This document shows, one piece after another, positions 36,273-48,615 of a stretch of DNA of 59,566 nucleotides. Each line of letters starts with the position of its first letter. The first letter of the stretch is position 1. Made by a program: the position numbers and the translations under genes. Source of the stretch: a virus; the IMG/VR virus record IMGVR_UViG_3300033999_000053, positions 1-59,566 of that record. One strand, given 5' to 3'. The notes under the pieces are model-generated. The model searched no databases. It worked only from the letters and a program-made list of their open reading frames with translations, and was not told where the DNA came from.

Positions 36273-38267
36273 TTAAAAAGCATAGGTAACTGTACCATCA
36301 GTTGCTACTTCAGCTCATCCTATTTTAACTTCCTTACCTGTAGCGTCCCAATTAAACTCTTCTCCAAAAGTTAGTACTTCAGCACCTATACTTGAAGCTG
36401 AAGCTGCTCCAGGAGTTCTTAATTTAACATCTCTTCAAGTATCTATAGCTCCTAATGTAAGTACATCCCCAGTAACAGATAAAGTAATATTAGCACCCTG
36501 TTTAATGGTTTTACTAGGAGAAGTAGATGGTTTATAAGTCATTATAGTAGCATCATTTACATCTTTAAACAATAAATCATAGAATGAATAAGTTGTATTT
36601 AATGAACTTATAGTTACTACACCAGCTGCTTTAGTAAGAGTAACATTTGTTCCAGCTTTTATATCAATTGTTTTAGCTGTACTACCATTATAAGTATATA
36701 AATTAGTTCCTTCTGTAGTTCCTGAATCAAATTTTAGAGTTAATGCAGTTGGATTGGGAAGAGAGCTTACAGATTCAAATCCTGTAATATGACCTTGTGC
36801 ATCATATTTTATTTTTCCTAAAGTAAGAGTTGTAAGTGCAGTAATACTATTAGTATGCTCTACAGTAAATACATTAGAAGCTAAAGAAGCTTTTAATCCA
36901 GAAGTAAAGTTAATAGCATTATTTGTAGTTCCAGAAGGTATATAACTACCTACTGATGTTCCTGAACTACTTATACCTAAAGATTGTAAAGATGTGTTTA
37001 CAGTAACTTTATTATTTGTCCCATCTCATGCTAAAGAGATGCCTGTTCCAGCATCCATTCTAAAAGTAGTAGAAGATGAGGCAGAATATCTTTCTGTACC
37101 ATCAATGTTTATTGCTCTATAAACTGGATTAGCTCAAGCAGGAACTCCACTAACTATTTTTAAATACTGACCTTCAGAACCTGCATTAAGTGTTTTAACT
37201 GTCTTAGTACCATCTCCAACTACTAGTTGATTTGCAGTTAAAGTACCAGAAGTTGTAACAGACCCATCAACATTAGTCTGTACTACTGTCCAGTCTGCAT
37301 TAATTACTGTACTACCAGATGCAGGCCCATCATTAATTGCTATTATTAAGTCACCTACTTCACAAGGATTGCCTGCATAAGTACCAGCAGTTATAACTTT
37401 ATAAGTTCAACCAGCTTGATATCCATTAGTAGGAAGTGTTGTAACAGTTCCTCCAGTACCTATAGTACCTTTGAATACCATTGCATCATTTGCAGCTATT
37501 AAACCATTAACTGCATCCATTACTGTTTTTACAGCAAGTGGTGTAGCTGCTATCCCTCCCGCTACTCCAGAAGTAGAATTTGTAGCATCTGATAGTTTTA
37601 AATGTCCTAGTACTGTATCAGTACCTGTTACTGTAGTATGGGATAATGGGGCATATTTAGAAGCTAAATTAGTACCATTTTCTTGAATAGTAATAGCACT
37701 AAATAATCCATTTGAAGGATTAAAAGTAATTTTAGAAGTTTTATATATAGTTTCTGTAGCAGTTGTTGAAGCTGCTGAGCCTAATAGATAATGTGTAGCA
37801 TTAGTAGCATCTGCACTAGTTGCAAGTACATTATTTAATGTTGCAGTTCTATTAGTTACAGAAGAATAGTGTCCATATTTATCAAAAGTTATCTGTGGAA
37901 CTATAATTGAAGTAGAACTATTTGCAGTAGGGCCAATTACTTGATTAGCTGTAAAAGGTGCATTATGAGATAATGCAGTAGCTCCATTTGTAGTTGTTGC
38001 TCCTATAATACTATCTCCAGTTACTGATACAACTCCTACATTAAAAGATGTTATAAGTTTGCTAGTAGCATCAGTTATAGTTATTGTGTTATCAGTAAGT
38101 ACTGAAGTAAATAATGGGTTTGCACTATCATTAAATAATTTAAAGTACTGCCCATGTGTTCAAAGATAACCATCTTCCATGAATACTATAGACTTCTGAA
38201 TGGCTGTCTTGTCGGTAAAAGCAGTTTCAAATCCTGCTTTAGATTTTGCATAAATTAATTTACTCAT
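36273..38267 (-). CDS. Tail fibre protein, 664 aa
   Basis: Broken by many TGA codons but open as a single frame in table 4, ATG 38267 to TAA 36273. It begins MSKLIYAKSKAGFETAF, then SIVFMEDGYLWTHGQYF, the anchor shared with its neighbours. The rest is dominated by Thr, Ser, Gly and Val with repeated short beta patterns (TGTDTVLGHLKLSD and similar), typical of a fibrous beta-helical or beta-prism shaft. Likely a trimeric fibre attached by the conserved N terminus. The receptor part cannot be placed. Confidence 0.75.
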
Positions 38268-38280
38268 TTATTAGAAATTA

Positions 38281-39486
38281 TTAGTCAACATATTTTCATC
38301 TAATAGATAAATCATTATTATCCACTAAGAAGTCATCTGTAAATCTCAAGTTATCTGTTATATCAGTAAGTTGATTATCCTGATTATACCCTTTTATAGA
38401 AACAGAACTGAAAACTAATTCTCCAGTTGTTGCATCTATTCCACCACGTAATCCATTTTCTGTTCTTATTTGTAAGTTATCTGGTATAGCAGGTATTCCT
38501 ATAATATCATTATTTACTTTAATACCATTTACTGTCTTATTATCTATTATCCCAATTAACTCATTTTTAACAGCATAAACCATATAAGGAGATGCTGCAA
38601 CACCATTAACAACACTTGCAGAGTTTATATCTGCATTATTGCTTGATGGCGCTGGTACCCCATTTAATTCGTCCTGAAGTTTAACATGTCCATATAGATT
38701 TAGTGAAGCACCACCATATTCTGGTTCTTCAGATAAGTGTATTTTTGGGGTAGCAGTACCAGTAATATCTCCTTCTATAGTACCAATAATGTTACCATTA
38801 GTTACAACTAAATTACCAGATATAGAAGAATCTCCGCCAGCATTTATACCACCATCTACCTCTAATCCATGAGTATCAGCATTGTAGGTTACTCCAATAG
38901 CTTTTCTAGTAGTATTAGTTTCTGTTAACTCATTATCAGAGTATCCAACTAGTAAATTATAATTCCCAGTTAGAGCAGCATTACTAATCTGTTCTACATA
39001 GTCTCTAATCTTTATATTTCTGTTTGTAACATCAGATATGTGTCCCCAGCTATTAACTATGAATCATGGTATAGTAATTAAGCTAGCATTGTCATGAGAA
39101 GATGTTTCACCATAAGATCCAGGAGTAATATTTGTATTTTCGTGTATTAATTTTTTGGCTACTGAGTCCCATCTTAAAGGATACTCTGTAGTTATAGAAG
39201 TTAATGCTGGACTAGAGAATATAATATCATTTCCAAGTCCTTTTCTTATTACTATATTATCTCCAGAAGCAGACATTGTAAAATTACTTTGCCCTATTTC
39301 TACATTAATAATATTATTTTCTTCTGTAACAAATACTCCTGGAGAACCTATACTAAAATAATGACCTAGTATCCAAACCTCTCTTGTATCCTCAATAAAT
39401 ACTAAAGGATTTAAGTTATCTGGAATATTAGGCAACTCTCTCTGAAAAGCAGCTTTTGTTTTAGCATAAATTATTTTGCTTTCCAT
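38281..39486 (-). CDS. Tail fibre protein, 401 aa
   Basis: I choose ATG 39486 (MESKIIYAKTKAAFQREL), five nt after the preceding stop; an ATG four codons upstream also exists. It ends at TAA 38281 after TGA-Trp codons at 39064 and 38296. The N-terminal block (IIYAKTKAAF, VFIEDTREVWILGHYF) is the same anchor as in the 664- and 1017-residue fibres. The centre contains LNLYGHVKLQDELNGVPAPS, a pattern common in Bacteroides phage fibres. It is probably one of a set of alternative or stacked fibres. Confidence 0.75.
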
Positions 39487-39490
39487 TTTT

Positions 39491-39847
39491 TTATTCAATA
39501 ATTTCTATATCAAGTAATTTATCTAATTTCATTAAAGCACTTGAAACATCATCATTTGTATTTATAAATATTCCAGAATTAGCTGCTTTTAAGTCAATAG
39601 CAGTTAATACTGGATTATCCTTTATTTTGTGTCCATTTATGGTACTATTATCCATGAAATCTTCTAACTCATCTATTCTACCTAATAACTGATTAAGTGT
39701 ATCTATAACAAATGCATTGTCTGTAAAAGTAACTCACTCAGTACCATTATAAAGTTTTATAGATAAATCATTATAAATTCATACATGATAAATTGTAGGA
39801 GGTTCTTCATTTCCTCTCCATATGTTAACTTGTCTATTGTTTATCAT
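39491..39847 (-). CDS. Small fibre-associated protein, 118 aa
   Basis: ATG 39847 to TAA 39491; starts inside the end of the upstream gene. The sequence WRGNEEPPTIYH, then VWIYND and LYNGTEWVTF, is a compact beta element that I associate with linker or tip proteins in Bacteroides phages. Three of its Trp codons are TGG or TGA in mixture. The C-terminal half is helical with a coiled-coil-like part (LLGRIDELEDFM). Likely a spacer or trimerisation protein for the adjacent fibres. Confidence 0.6.
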
Positions 39848-40916
39848 AGGTAATATGTAATTGTCCTAATCCAGAATTTACTGTTCTGTATAGGTAGTAA
39901 TTAATTCCATTAATAACAGTTCCTCCAATATTTCTAAATCCACCTAATATATTATCTACAAAAAGTCTTGCATTCATATCATTAGGGATGTACAAATATA
40001 CAAAATTATTAGCATTTGAATTTACTATTATTGAAGAATCTTTAGTTTTCATCATAGAAGCTACTACATCATTAGTACCATAGTAATAAGCATTTACTTT
40101 TTGAAAAGTAAGATACTTGTTATATCACTTATCATTTACTTTATAAGAAAAGTGTATTGAAAAACTATTAGTTACATTATAGAAATTATACTCTCTAGCA
40201 AGAGGACTTAATAAAGACCCATTAACATAAATTTCTTGTGGATTATTATAGAAGTCTCAAGACAGAGTTACTGTTTGAGGAGAATCATCTACAAACATGT
40301 AATCTTTGTTTAATTTAATCCATTTTAAAGTATTATCTTCATTTATGGCTAATTTAGCATTAACTCATTTTGTAGAAGCAATTCTATCTGAATCATCCTC
40401 TATACTAGGTAATGTAGTTGTTGGTTCGCCTTCTAAGTGTGGGGAATATTTATCAACTTTTTGATCTAACCTATAATTAAGTTCTATAGCCCATTGTACT
40501 AATAAATTATTAATAATTTCAGAATACATATTTACATATTCTATAAATTTATTAGTAATATAAGCATACAAATCTTGTTGATTCTCTATAGAGCCAGTGA
40601 TATTCCCCCACACTAAAGCATACTCTTCTGCTATCCCTAAATTATATCTAGCTTTGGCTCTTTGATAGTCGCTTACTAATTCAGAAAATAGATTTTCTAA
40701 TTTAAAATAACCCTCTTCTGATACATCACCATAGAATTTTTCTATACCACAAGACTCTAATAAAGCAAGTTCTTCATTATCTTTTGGTACTTTAGGTATA
40801 TATTCTAATTGTGGGACTTCTACGTCTTCAATTATAGGTTCTTTGGGATTTAATAAATAAGAATTATCATCTATATTTATAAGAGAATCTTCTTGATTTA
40901 AGTCTATAAATTCCAT
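39834..40916 (-). CDS. Structural protein, 360 aa, helical N-terminal half and beta C-terminal half
   Basis: ATG 40916 to TAG 39834, joined across TGA at 40365 and others. Residues about 45-180 are helical (FYGDVSEEGYFKLENLF; AKARYNLGIAEEYALVWGNI). The motif RYNLGIAEE is shared in style with other tail-attachment proteins. The second half is beta-rich with NGSLLSPLAREYNFYN. It starts four nt after the stop of the beta-helix gene. Probably a fibre-attachment or baseplate-like component. Confidence 0.55.
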
Positions 40917-40917
40917 T

Positions 40918-41868
40918 CTATAATATTATTACTTGATAAGAATAGGTAATTGGATCTAAAAATGATAAAATTGTAGCATCATTCACTTTATGAATTGTCT
41001 TTGATATAGAAGTTGAGAAATCAGTATTTCCTATTGGAGATACTTTATTAGATATACTTCCCTCTGTATAAGCAACAGGTTCATGAAATAAATTATTGTA
41101 AGTATTTCATAGAAAATGAGAGTTATAACACCCTCTTATAAAAGTGTTATGTTTAAATTCAGCTTCAAATATATTATTATAAGTATCACCTATAAACACA
41201 TTATTTCAACAATTTTCTTTTAAAACATTGTACTCACATAAAACTGTTTCTGAAGAATCTTCTACTACATCATTTTCTCTTATTGTTGAAAATGTAAAAA
41301 GATCTAAATAAGGACTAGCTATCTCTATAGTAGTGTTTCTTAGCTCTTCTCTAGTCCTTCTAAATTTTACATTCTTAAAATCATAGTATGCAGAATTACC
41401 ATTGTTGTCTTTTAGTCAAGTAATTTTACCTTTAGTTTTAACACCGTCCTCAAGCGTTTCTTGTGTAACATCGTATTCTACTTGTCAATCTTTACCTATA
41501 ATATAGGCTCTGGAATCAAGTTTGTTGACATCTAAGGCAGACACAAGCAATCTATATACTGGAGACGGGTTTATAGTAGAACCTCAAGTTTCTCTTATTG
41601 TACCTACATTTGAAGAATATATTGTTTGAAAGTCAGTAATTATATATTTTGCTCCTACTATTAAAGAGTTTCTATCTATGGTTTCTAATAGTGCTAAATA
41701 TGTTAATTCAATTGGAGCAGGTTGCCCATCTTCTCCTATATAATCTACAACTCCAATATTCCTTCTTAATTCTTTCTTTTCAAATTCTGTAAGTCCACTT
41801 AAAAGATCTGTCTTTTTAAAGTAATCTTTTAAATCAGATATACAAGCATATCTATTTTTTGGTAACAT
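40918..41868 (-). CDS. Right-handed beta-helix tail protein, 316 aa
   Basis: ATG 41868 to TAG 40918 with TGA-Trp codons. The N terminus (MLPKNRYACISDLKDYF; EFEKKELRRNIGV) looks like an attachment part. The C-terminal half has regular repeats of N-N-x-F with hydrophobic steps (NNVFIGDTYNNIF, HNTFIRGCYNSHFLW, NTYNNLF), a pattern typical of right-handed parallel beta-helices such as in tail spikes. No catalytic triad can be named by eye. Confidence 0.65.
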
Positions 41869-41869
41869 A

Positions 41870-42052
41870 TTAATTATTTACTAAAAATTCATAAATAGGT
41901 TCTACATTATCTATATCATTTCATACTTGTATTAGCGATATCATATGAAGTATCATACTATAATCTCTATAATGACCATAAGATGCCTCATATAACCATT
42001 CATCAAATCTATGTATGGTTTGTATTTTTAAATTAGTTACATCCGCAGCCAT
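41870..42052 (-). CDS. Small protein, 60 aa
   Basis: A table-4 gene: ATG 42052 (MAADVTNLKIQTIHRF) to TAA 41870 with one TGA-Trp (SLIQVW). It overlaps the end of the 244-residue gene by 20 nt and ends one nt before the next ATG, so it fits tightly into the operon. Helical with aromatic residues. Function unknown. Confidence 0.6.
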
Positions 42053-42767
42053 TACTTGAAGGTTTTATATCAGTGCAAATAGTATTGCACTTATTTAACT
42101 TTTCTAAAAATCTCTGTGCTTCATATAATTGTGCTGTATCCAAACAATACTTAATAACATTTATAAACATCCATATTAAATCTCTATCATTAACTTTTTT
42201 GTCTAAAGTTGTACTATTACAAGTAGGTAGATCTTTTAATATGTCTTTTACTAAAGTACTAAAACATTTATTTAGATAATACATTGCAAATGTATTCTTA
42301 TCTGACCTAATTATAGTATTTAATTCAGATGGAGCTTCATTATAAAATTCAGAAAATGGTACTTCTGTTGAACTATTCCCATTTCATAAGTATATTTTAC
42401 CATTGTCATAAAAATATACTTTGTTATACAAATTAAAATTTTCTCCTAATCCTACTGCAAAATCTATTCATGTTTTTGTAGGTATTATTATATGTGCAAT
42501 TCTATACAAACCATCTTTATCAAGTTGAAGCTCTGATCTATCTGCACAACATACTTCATGATTTACAAATTTATATTCTTTAAAAGTTTCTAAACCTTCA
42601 GAATTCAAATAAGATATTGTATTAATAGTAATAGAATGGTCTCATCTATATGCTCTATGACTTATAGTCACATTGTCTTCTGCTAAGTATTGCCCAGCAT
42701 CAGATTCTAACCCTTCTACTAATAAACCAAATTCTCCTAATTTTGATATTTTAAATGTTGCCTCCAT
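42033..42767 (-). CDS. Virion protein next to portal, 244 aa
   Basis: ATG 42767 overlaps the portal stop (TAATG); ends at TAA 42033. Beta-rich first half (MEATFKISKLGEFGLLVEG), a central block with VCCADRSELQLDKDGLYRI, and a C-terminal helical part ending in a Cys-rich tail (CNTICTDIKPSSNGCGCN). The first block and the position after portal recall head-fibre or auxiliary head proteins of crAss-like phages, but I cannot confirm. The terminal Cys cluster may bind metal or form cross-links. Confidence 0.55.
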
Positions 42768-44941
42768 TATATATTTTTTATTTCGTCGTTATTACGGTTA
42801 CTATCATAAAGTTGAAGAACTTCAGCTTTAACTTGATTTTCTTTCACCTTCAATTCTCTTTCTTTAAGATCTCTGTCTGTTCTAGCTTTATACCAAGCAA
42901 CTTCAGTTTCTTTATTTAATCTTTCTTTTTCAATATTTAACTTCTCTTGGTTAAGCTGTTGTACTTGGGATTGTAACTTTCTAATTTCTTCTTGCGCTCT
43001 TTGAACTTCCTTTGAAGCTGCCTCTAATTGTTGTTGCATTTGCATAGCTTCAATTGATTCTTCTCTTTTCTTTCTAATAGCATTAGTTACATCAGATTTC
43101 ATCTTAGTAAGACTCTTAGAAGTTATAATATCTATAACAATTTCAGGATCAATATTATTATTCTTAGAGAATTCAAAACTCAATTGTTTCAACAGTTCAG
43201 AATCTTTTATCATTTCAGAAGTATCTGTAATATGTATATCAAAATCAGTCATTGTATAATATTCTGGTAAAGCTGTAAATACTTTGTTAAGTCTGTCACC
43301 AAGTATAATAGTTCCTATAATCCCATCCTTAAACACGATTTTACACATATCTAATAGATCTAGTAATATTTCTCTGGTCACTAAATCCATCATATAAAAG
43401 AATTGTTTAGTTGTATAACTAGAATATCTTATGCCAACTTGTACATTAGTTACAGCATCCCTTTGTTCTATACCTCCTAATTTTTCTCTAAATACTCCAG
43501 TAATTGCACTACAGGTATTTTCTATTCTTTCAAGAGCTAGATCCAAAGCTTGCATAGCCTGATAAGATATAGTATCATCATATCCTGCAAAAGTTGTATT
43601 CATAGGTTGAGTTCCCTCTTGTGAAGAATCTATTAATGCAGTACCTTGCTTTTTATAAGCTTTCCACTTCATAACCTTTTCTGCAAGATCAGTTCCTAGT
43701 ACATTAGGAAGATATGCTAAGTCTATTCAATCTCCCTTAGTGCCAGATTCAGCTATTAAATTGTCTTTATAAAAGTTAATAACATCTCATTTATCCTGAA
43801 GATTTGCTGTTGCTAATATTAAAGAGAATGGATTACCATTTCTATCAGAGTAAAATACTCCATTTACTGACAAACCACATTTATATGGATTAGAAACACT
43901 TCTAGTAACATTCTTAACTTTACCCATTAAAATGTATATACTATATCCTATTCTTATACCTCTATACCTATTTGTAATAAATTTACCATCTTCCTTATCT
44001 ACTTGTAATCATTCAACATCATAGACTGGAAATCTTCTAAGTTTGAAATTAGAATTAAGATTATATAAAGGAGTTACTTCAAATCCACCTAATATACCTT
44101 CAGATGATGGATCAGCTACTCCAACTATAGAATCTCCAAAACTTCTGACATATGTGGAATCATTATCAACATATAAACTAGTATCTAAAGAATCTATATC
44201 TTCCTGAGTTAAAAGTTCTCCATAATTTTGAAGTATTTCATTCTTAGTCATATAATCCCTAATAACTACTCTTTGAGAATCTTTATGAAACTTAGAAGAG
44301 AAGTTTCTATCTAAGAAAGTATGTAATGGATTTAAAGCTTTTAAATCTACATTAGTTCCTTCTGCATTTTCTAGAGTTCTATAATAACAGGTACCAGTAA
44401 TTAGAAGATCTGTTAATAGTAATCTTCCGTTATTTAAAAAATCTATATCTCTAGACTGCATAGCTCATTCAATAATATTTTGAGCAGCTATTTCATATTC
44501 AGATATATAATTACTTTCTAAAGATTTTTGTAATTCATCAAGTTCGGCAGATAATCTGGGATTATCATTATATTCTCCATTAATTATACTTCTTATATGT
44601 TCTTTTATTCTATCGGCTAATGCTTGATTAACATATTTCAATCTATCCTGACTTATTTTAGATAGGGTTTCTTTATCCTTACAAGATACTTTTGGCAATA
44701 TAGGTATAGTTAAATACTCTCCAACTAACACATCTATATGTTTCCTAACTAAAGGAACAAATTCAACAGATGTTGGAGTACCAATACCATAGTTTTCTTC
44801 TAAGTGCCTAAATTGTTCAGGATCTCTTCTTCCATGATAATAGTTATAGGCTTTTATTAGTTTAATTTTTTCATAAACTAACTCTGTTATAGCTCTATCT
44901 ATCTCGTGTATGTATTCCTGTTCTTTTTCACTATATTTCAT
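42767..44941 (-). CDS. Portal protein, 724 aa
   Basis: ATG 44941 to TAA 42767, read through TGA at 44465, 44009 and others. A helical N terminus is followed by GIGTPTSVEFVPLVRKHIDVLVGEYL, typical of large phage portals, and a long C-terminal coiled coil (about residues 630-720) rich in Gln, Glu and Lys. The gene lies after the terminase gene and a 92-residue gene, the standard order. Portals form the dodecameric ring at the head vertex through which DNA is packaged and ejected. Its first codons overlap the upstream gene by 11 nt. Confidence 0.85.
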
Positions 44942-45209
44942 ATTTTTTTAGATTTCCAGTCCTCCGAACTTGATAAAAATATATCTTCATATAATTTCTA
45001 GTTTTTAATTCTTCATATATATAAGAAAGAAATTCTTGAGGATCAGTTGTTTGTAAACTTATAGTTGTTGGCATCACATCATCTGGAATACCTAAGATTA
45101 GGGAGTAAACTCCATTATCATTAGTTACTTCTAATCTTCTATTATAAGTTGCTTTATATAAAGTCTTTATATAGTCACGAATCGTATTCTCTAATTCTTC
45201 TATTCGCAT
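44931..45209 (-). CDS. Small protein between TerL and portal, 92 aa
   Basis: ATG 45209 to TAA 44931. Starts with a helix (MRIEELENTIRDYIKTLYKA), then beta (RRLEVTNDNGVYSLILGI), then a helix with LSYIYEELKTRNYMK. The start lies eight nt after the TGA near the end of TerL, or inside TerL if that TGA is read as Trp. Ends 11 nt inside portal. Function unknown; the coupling suggests a packaging or head-assembly partner. Confidence 0.65.
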   Translation of the reverse strand: MRIEELENTIRDYIKTLYKATYNRRLEVTNDNGVYSLILGIPDDVMPTTISLQTTDPQEFLSYIYEELKTRNYMKIYFYQVRRTGNLKKYEI

Positions 45210-47274
45210 CTTTTTCTCAGTCTGTTTTAGGTATTACCCCATAATGTCTATATCCATTACTATCTGTCCATCACCCAAAATCTCTAAAGTTTTTAGCTAC
45301 TTCCTGTCTTTCAACTGGGACTTTTGAAGATAACTCTTCATCTGCCAGTTCAGCCATAATCATAGCAGCAACAATGTCAAACTCTCTTTTTCTTTCATCA
45401 GAGTATCCTAATAGTTGTTCTAACATTTCTCTAAATGTTATTGTATTAGCATAGTCTAAACAAAAATCATAGACAAGTTCTCTACCGTGATTTATAGTTT
45501 TTTCATTAGATGGTGCTCCATACATATTAGAATTAGACTTAGAAACATCAGATAGTGTAGCTCTAGGTCTCTTCATAAGCATGTACATATATTTTTTATC
45601 TCTAAAATATGTAAGTAAGGCTGTTCTGGTAGATTCAAGAACTGCTTTTGCCCCATTATAATATGTTAGTAGTTTTGCTGCATTCTCGTAAGCTTCTCTA
45701 GGATCTTTTGGTCTATCCTTATACATAGCTACATATTGTGGAGGATTTAAACCAAATACTCTTTTCTTTATAAGAATACAGAAATCTGATAATTTGCTTT
45801 GTTCCAATGTTGCTGAGTCTTTAGAACCTATATCTATAGAGTCTATACCTCCTACATATAAATTGTTAAATCCAGCCCCACTATCTCCTAATAAAGGATG
45901 TTCTGCTATATATATATTACCATTTGGATCTTCTCTTCATAAAACTTTTCCAGTTCTTTCTCCTCTATTTTCTCCATCCTTATATGTTTCCCAAATTAAA
46001 TAGCCTCTTTTAGGAGGTTCTATAGTTTTATATATATCCAATGCAGTAAGCTGTTCTGTCAACTCTTCTCTTGGAAACATATTATCTTCCTTTTGAAGGA
46101 GTGCTTCTTCTATGGTAAAACAGAATTCAGTTTTATAGTTCATGAATTCTTTGGGATCTAAAGCTTTCTTTTCTCTTTCTATATTGTACCATTCTATAGC
46201 TTTATCCCTATTACAATAACCTCTGTTGTCAATTAAAGAATAGACAATTCTATAAGCTGGAATAAACATTCCAGTAGTTTTATATGAGCCGTCAGCTGTG
46301 AAATTGTGTTTTACTGGGAGAAGATTAAAAGATTCTGGACTAGTAATCATATTTTTTAGTCCCTCCATAGACCCAGCTTTAGATGAACCACCAGTACCAA
46401 AAGCTATTCGCATACCAACTCTTTTTCCACCTAACACAGTTATAAGAGCTTCTCCCTTCGTTCATTTCCTAGAAAGTTCTGGATCTGCACCTGCCTCCTC
46501 GTAGATTAGCATTTGTACACGGTCACCTCTTAACTTGTCTGGTTCATCTACAATTATTCCTTGTATTTCAGACATTCGTCCAATTTCAGCTGAATCTTTT
46601 GTTTTTTTAGAAGCTCTTTTATGAGTACTAGTATTTATTACCATTCTTACTCTTTTTAGAGCTCCTTCAGTATTTTCATTAAGTCAGTCTAATTGGTATC
46701 ATAGTTTTAATAGTGTTGGATCTAAGTGTTTTTTAGAATAAGCAGTAACTAGTATCCTATAATTAGGAATCATAGTGTAATGATTTACTGCTATAGCTGA
46801 AGCCATTTCTGAAAATCCAAGTCCCCTAGACTTTAATACTGCAACATCTTTACCTAACAACTGACACATTTCTATATAATGGAAATATTCATATTGAAAA
46901 ACTAGAAAAGATGGAAAACCATAAGTTTGATTAATAGTATCTATCTCAGAAGTTTTTAGATTATAGAAATTTAAAAAGAAATAATTATCTCCTGTTATTC
47001 TATAACCATTCACTTCATAACCTTCTATACACCTCCTCATTCTTTCATCCCAGAATTCTTTATATTTTCTAGTTCCATATATTGTATTAGAATATCTTCC
47101 AGTGGATTGTTTCCTAATAGCATCTTCTCTAAATCAATCAGGATTAAAATCTAAACCTTCCTTGTCATTTATAGGTCTATACTTTGTCAAGAAATATGAT
47201 TTCTCTATATCAAAACAATCTATAGTATCGTTAGGCCCATAGTCTCAATACTGTCCTTCTATTATTGCTCCCAT
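45154..47274 (-). CDS. terL: Terminase large subunit (TerL), crAss-like
   Basis: ATG 47274 (MGAIIEGQYWDYGPND) joins five fragments across TGA codons (47240, 47130, 46690, 46462, 45937 and 45271). The ATPase part shows a Walker-A-like KSRGLGFSE and an acidic LIYEEAGADPE block; the nuclease part includes GGIDSIDIG and later DFCLDY. This is the motor that cuts and packages DNA. If the TGA at 45217-45219 is Trp like the others, the protein ends at TAA 45154 (706 aa) and overlaps the next gene by 56 nt. If it is a stop, the protein ends 21 residues earlier (685 aa), 7 nt before the next ATG. Confidence 0.9.
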
Positions 47275-47276
47275 AA

Positions 47277-47852
47277 CTAATCATAAAATCCTGGCTCTAC
47301 GTCACCTCGTAAAGTAGTTTCATTAGACAACCCCTCTTTAACCTCCTTCTCTAACTCATTAATAGAAGTTATAAGATCTTTAGCACCCTTGATTTCAGCT
47401 ATAACATCTTTAGTCTTGAATATAGGTCTACCATCTGGCTTACTTCTTTCATTTACATCCACATTTTTTAGATAATAAATAACATTATCAATTGTAGTCA
47501 TACAAGCTTTTAACAGTCTTATAGATTGATTTTTCTCTTGTAATTCATTATATTTATTACATGCTTCTATAAATAAAGGATCTTCTAATTCTTTATCTGT
47601 TAGTCCTGAATCTTCAATGGCTGCTAATCTTCTATCTTCTTCAGAAAACTTGAAGTATGGACTTTCCCAATCAAAGTATAAGAACATAAATATGAATTCT
47701 TTTTGTGCTAGTTCTTGATTTTCTCCTGAAGGATCAGATTTTGTCTTATTCCTTTTAGGATTTAATAAAGCTCTGAATTCTTTTATTACTAATACTCGAT
47801 CATCTAGGATTTCCACATTATTAGTTTCCCTATTAAATTTAAAATATTGCAT
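47277..47852 (-). CDS. Protein encoded directly before TerL, 191 aa (possible small terminase)
   Basis: ATG 47852 to TAG 47277, three nt before TerL. Helical and charged, with EFIFMFLYFDWESPYFKF near residues 50-70 and a C-terminal coiled-coil-like part (AEIKGAKDLITSINELEKEV). The place is where many phages encode the small terminase, but no HTH is clear. Trp is TGG and there is no internal TGA. Treat the terminase role as a position-based guess. Confidence 0.55.
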   Translation of the reverse strand: MQYFKFNRETNNVEILDDRVLVIKEFRALLNPKRNKTKSDPSGENQELAQKEFIFMFLYFDWESPYFKFSEEDRRLAAIEDSGLTDKELEDPLFIEACNKYNELQEKNQSIRLLKACMTTIDNVIYYLKNVDVNERSKPDGRPIFKTKDVIAEIKGAKDLITSINELEKEVKEGLSNETTLRGDVEPGFYD

Positions 47853-47854
47853 AT

Positions 47855-48601
47855 TTATTTATTTTTACATCCACAAGAACAAACTTCAACTATTGTTCCT
47901 CCAGCTTCTTTCTTAAGAACAAGATCACAACCACACTTGCATTTTCTGTTCTTTTTACTTTTTAACTGTTTAAGCTTCATTCCCTTCTTAGCATATTCTA
48001 CTTTCTCAGGAGTCTTAGACTTTATATATTCTTCTACAACAGTAGTAGGTGACTTTTTAAACTCTTCCCAGAATTCTGGAGAATCAACTTCACTTATAGC
48101 ATCAACTAAAAACCCAGCATACTCTTCCTTTATATTACCCTCATCATCTACTATATCTTCTTCATTTAATCCACTTGCTTTTAAGAGCTCTGCTGCAAAG
48201 TTTACTATTAACTGTTCTCTATCTTCTGATTCATTATTCATATCTATAGTTCCACCTTCTTGTTTTTTACTAGCTAGTGAATCTAGCAATTTAAATTTAT
48301 ATTTATACCTAGCTAAATCTTCTGGACTAGTAACTCTATCTCCAGATGGCATAGTATATATAGTATCAGCTTTAGGTGTTAATGGATTAACAATCTTTCT
48401 TTGGGAAGTTAGAGTTCCATTACCATATGGGATTTTTTTAACAATCTCTGAATAGATTGCATCTCCTCATGGTCTTCTATAAGAATAACCATACTCTTCT
48501 GAATTTAATTGTGTTTTATTATCAGGCCTCATACCTAGTATGGCTTGAATGATATTCAATCTTGGAATATTACCTCCCTGTTGTAATTTTTTATACTTCA
48601 T
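47855..48601 (-). CDS. Cys-rich protein upstream of the terminase genes, 248 aa
   Basis: ATG 48601 (MKYKKLQQGGNIPRLN) to TAA 47855, with one TGA-Trp at about 48466. The N-terminal part resembles structural proteins (SEEYGYSYRRPWGDAIYS). The middle is acidic and helical. The C terminus is a compact Cys cluster (KCKCGCDLVLKK, then VEVCSCGCKNK), which could bind zinc. It opens the packaging block. Function unknown; a packaging or head-associated role is an inference from order. Confidence 0.6.
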
Positions 48602-48615
48602 AGTTAAAGTTTAAT

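Noticed and set aside
47847-48455. 202-codon plus-strand frame
   Set aside because: Antisense to the Cys-rich gene and rich in Phe/Ser/Leu; typical reverse-strand artefact.
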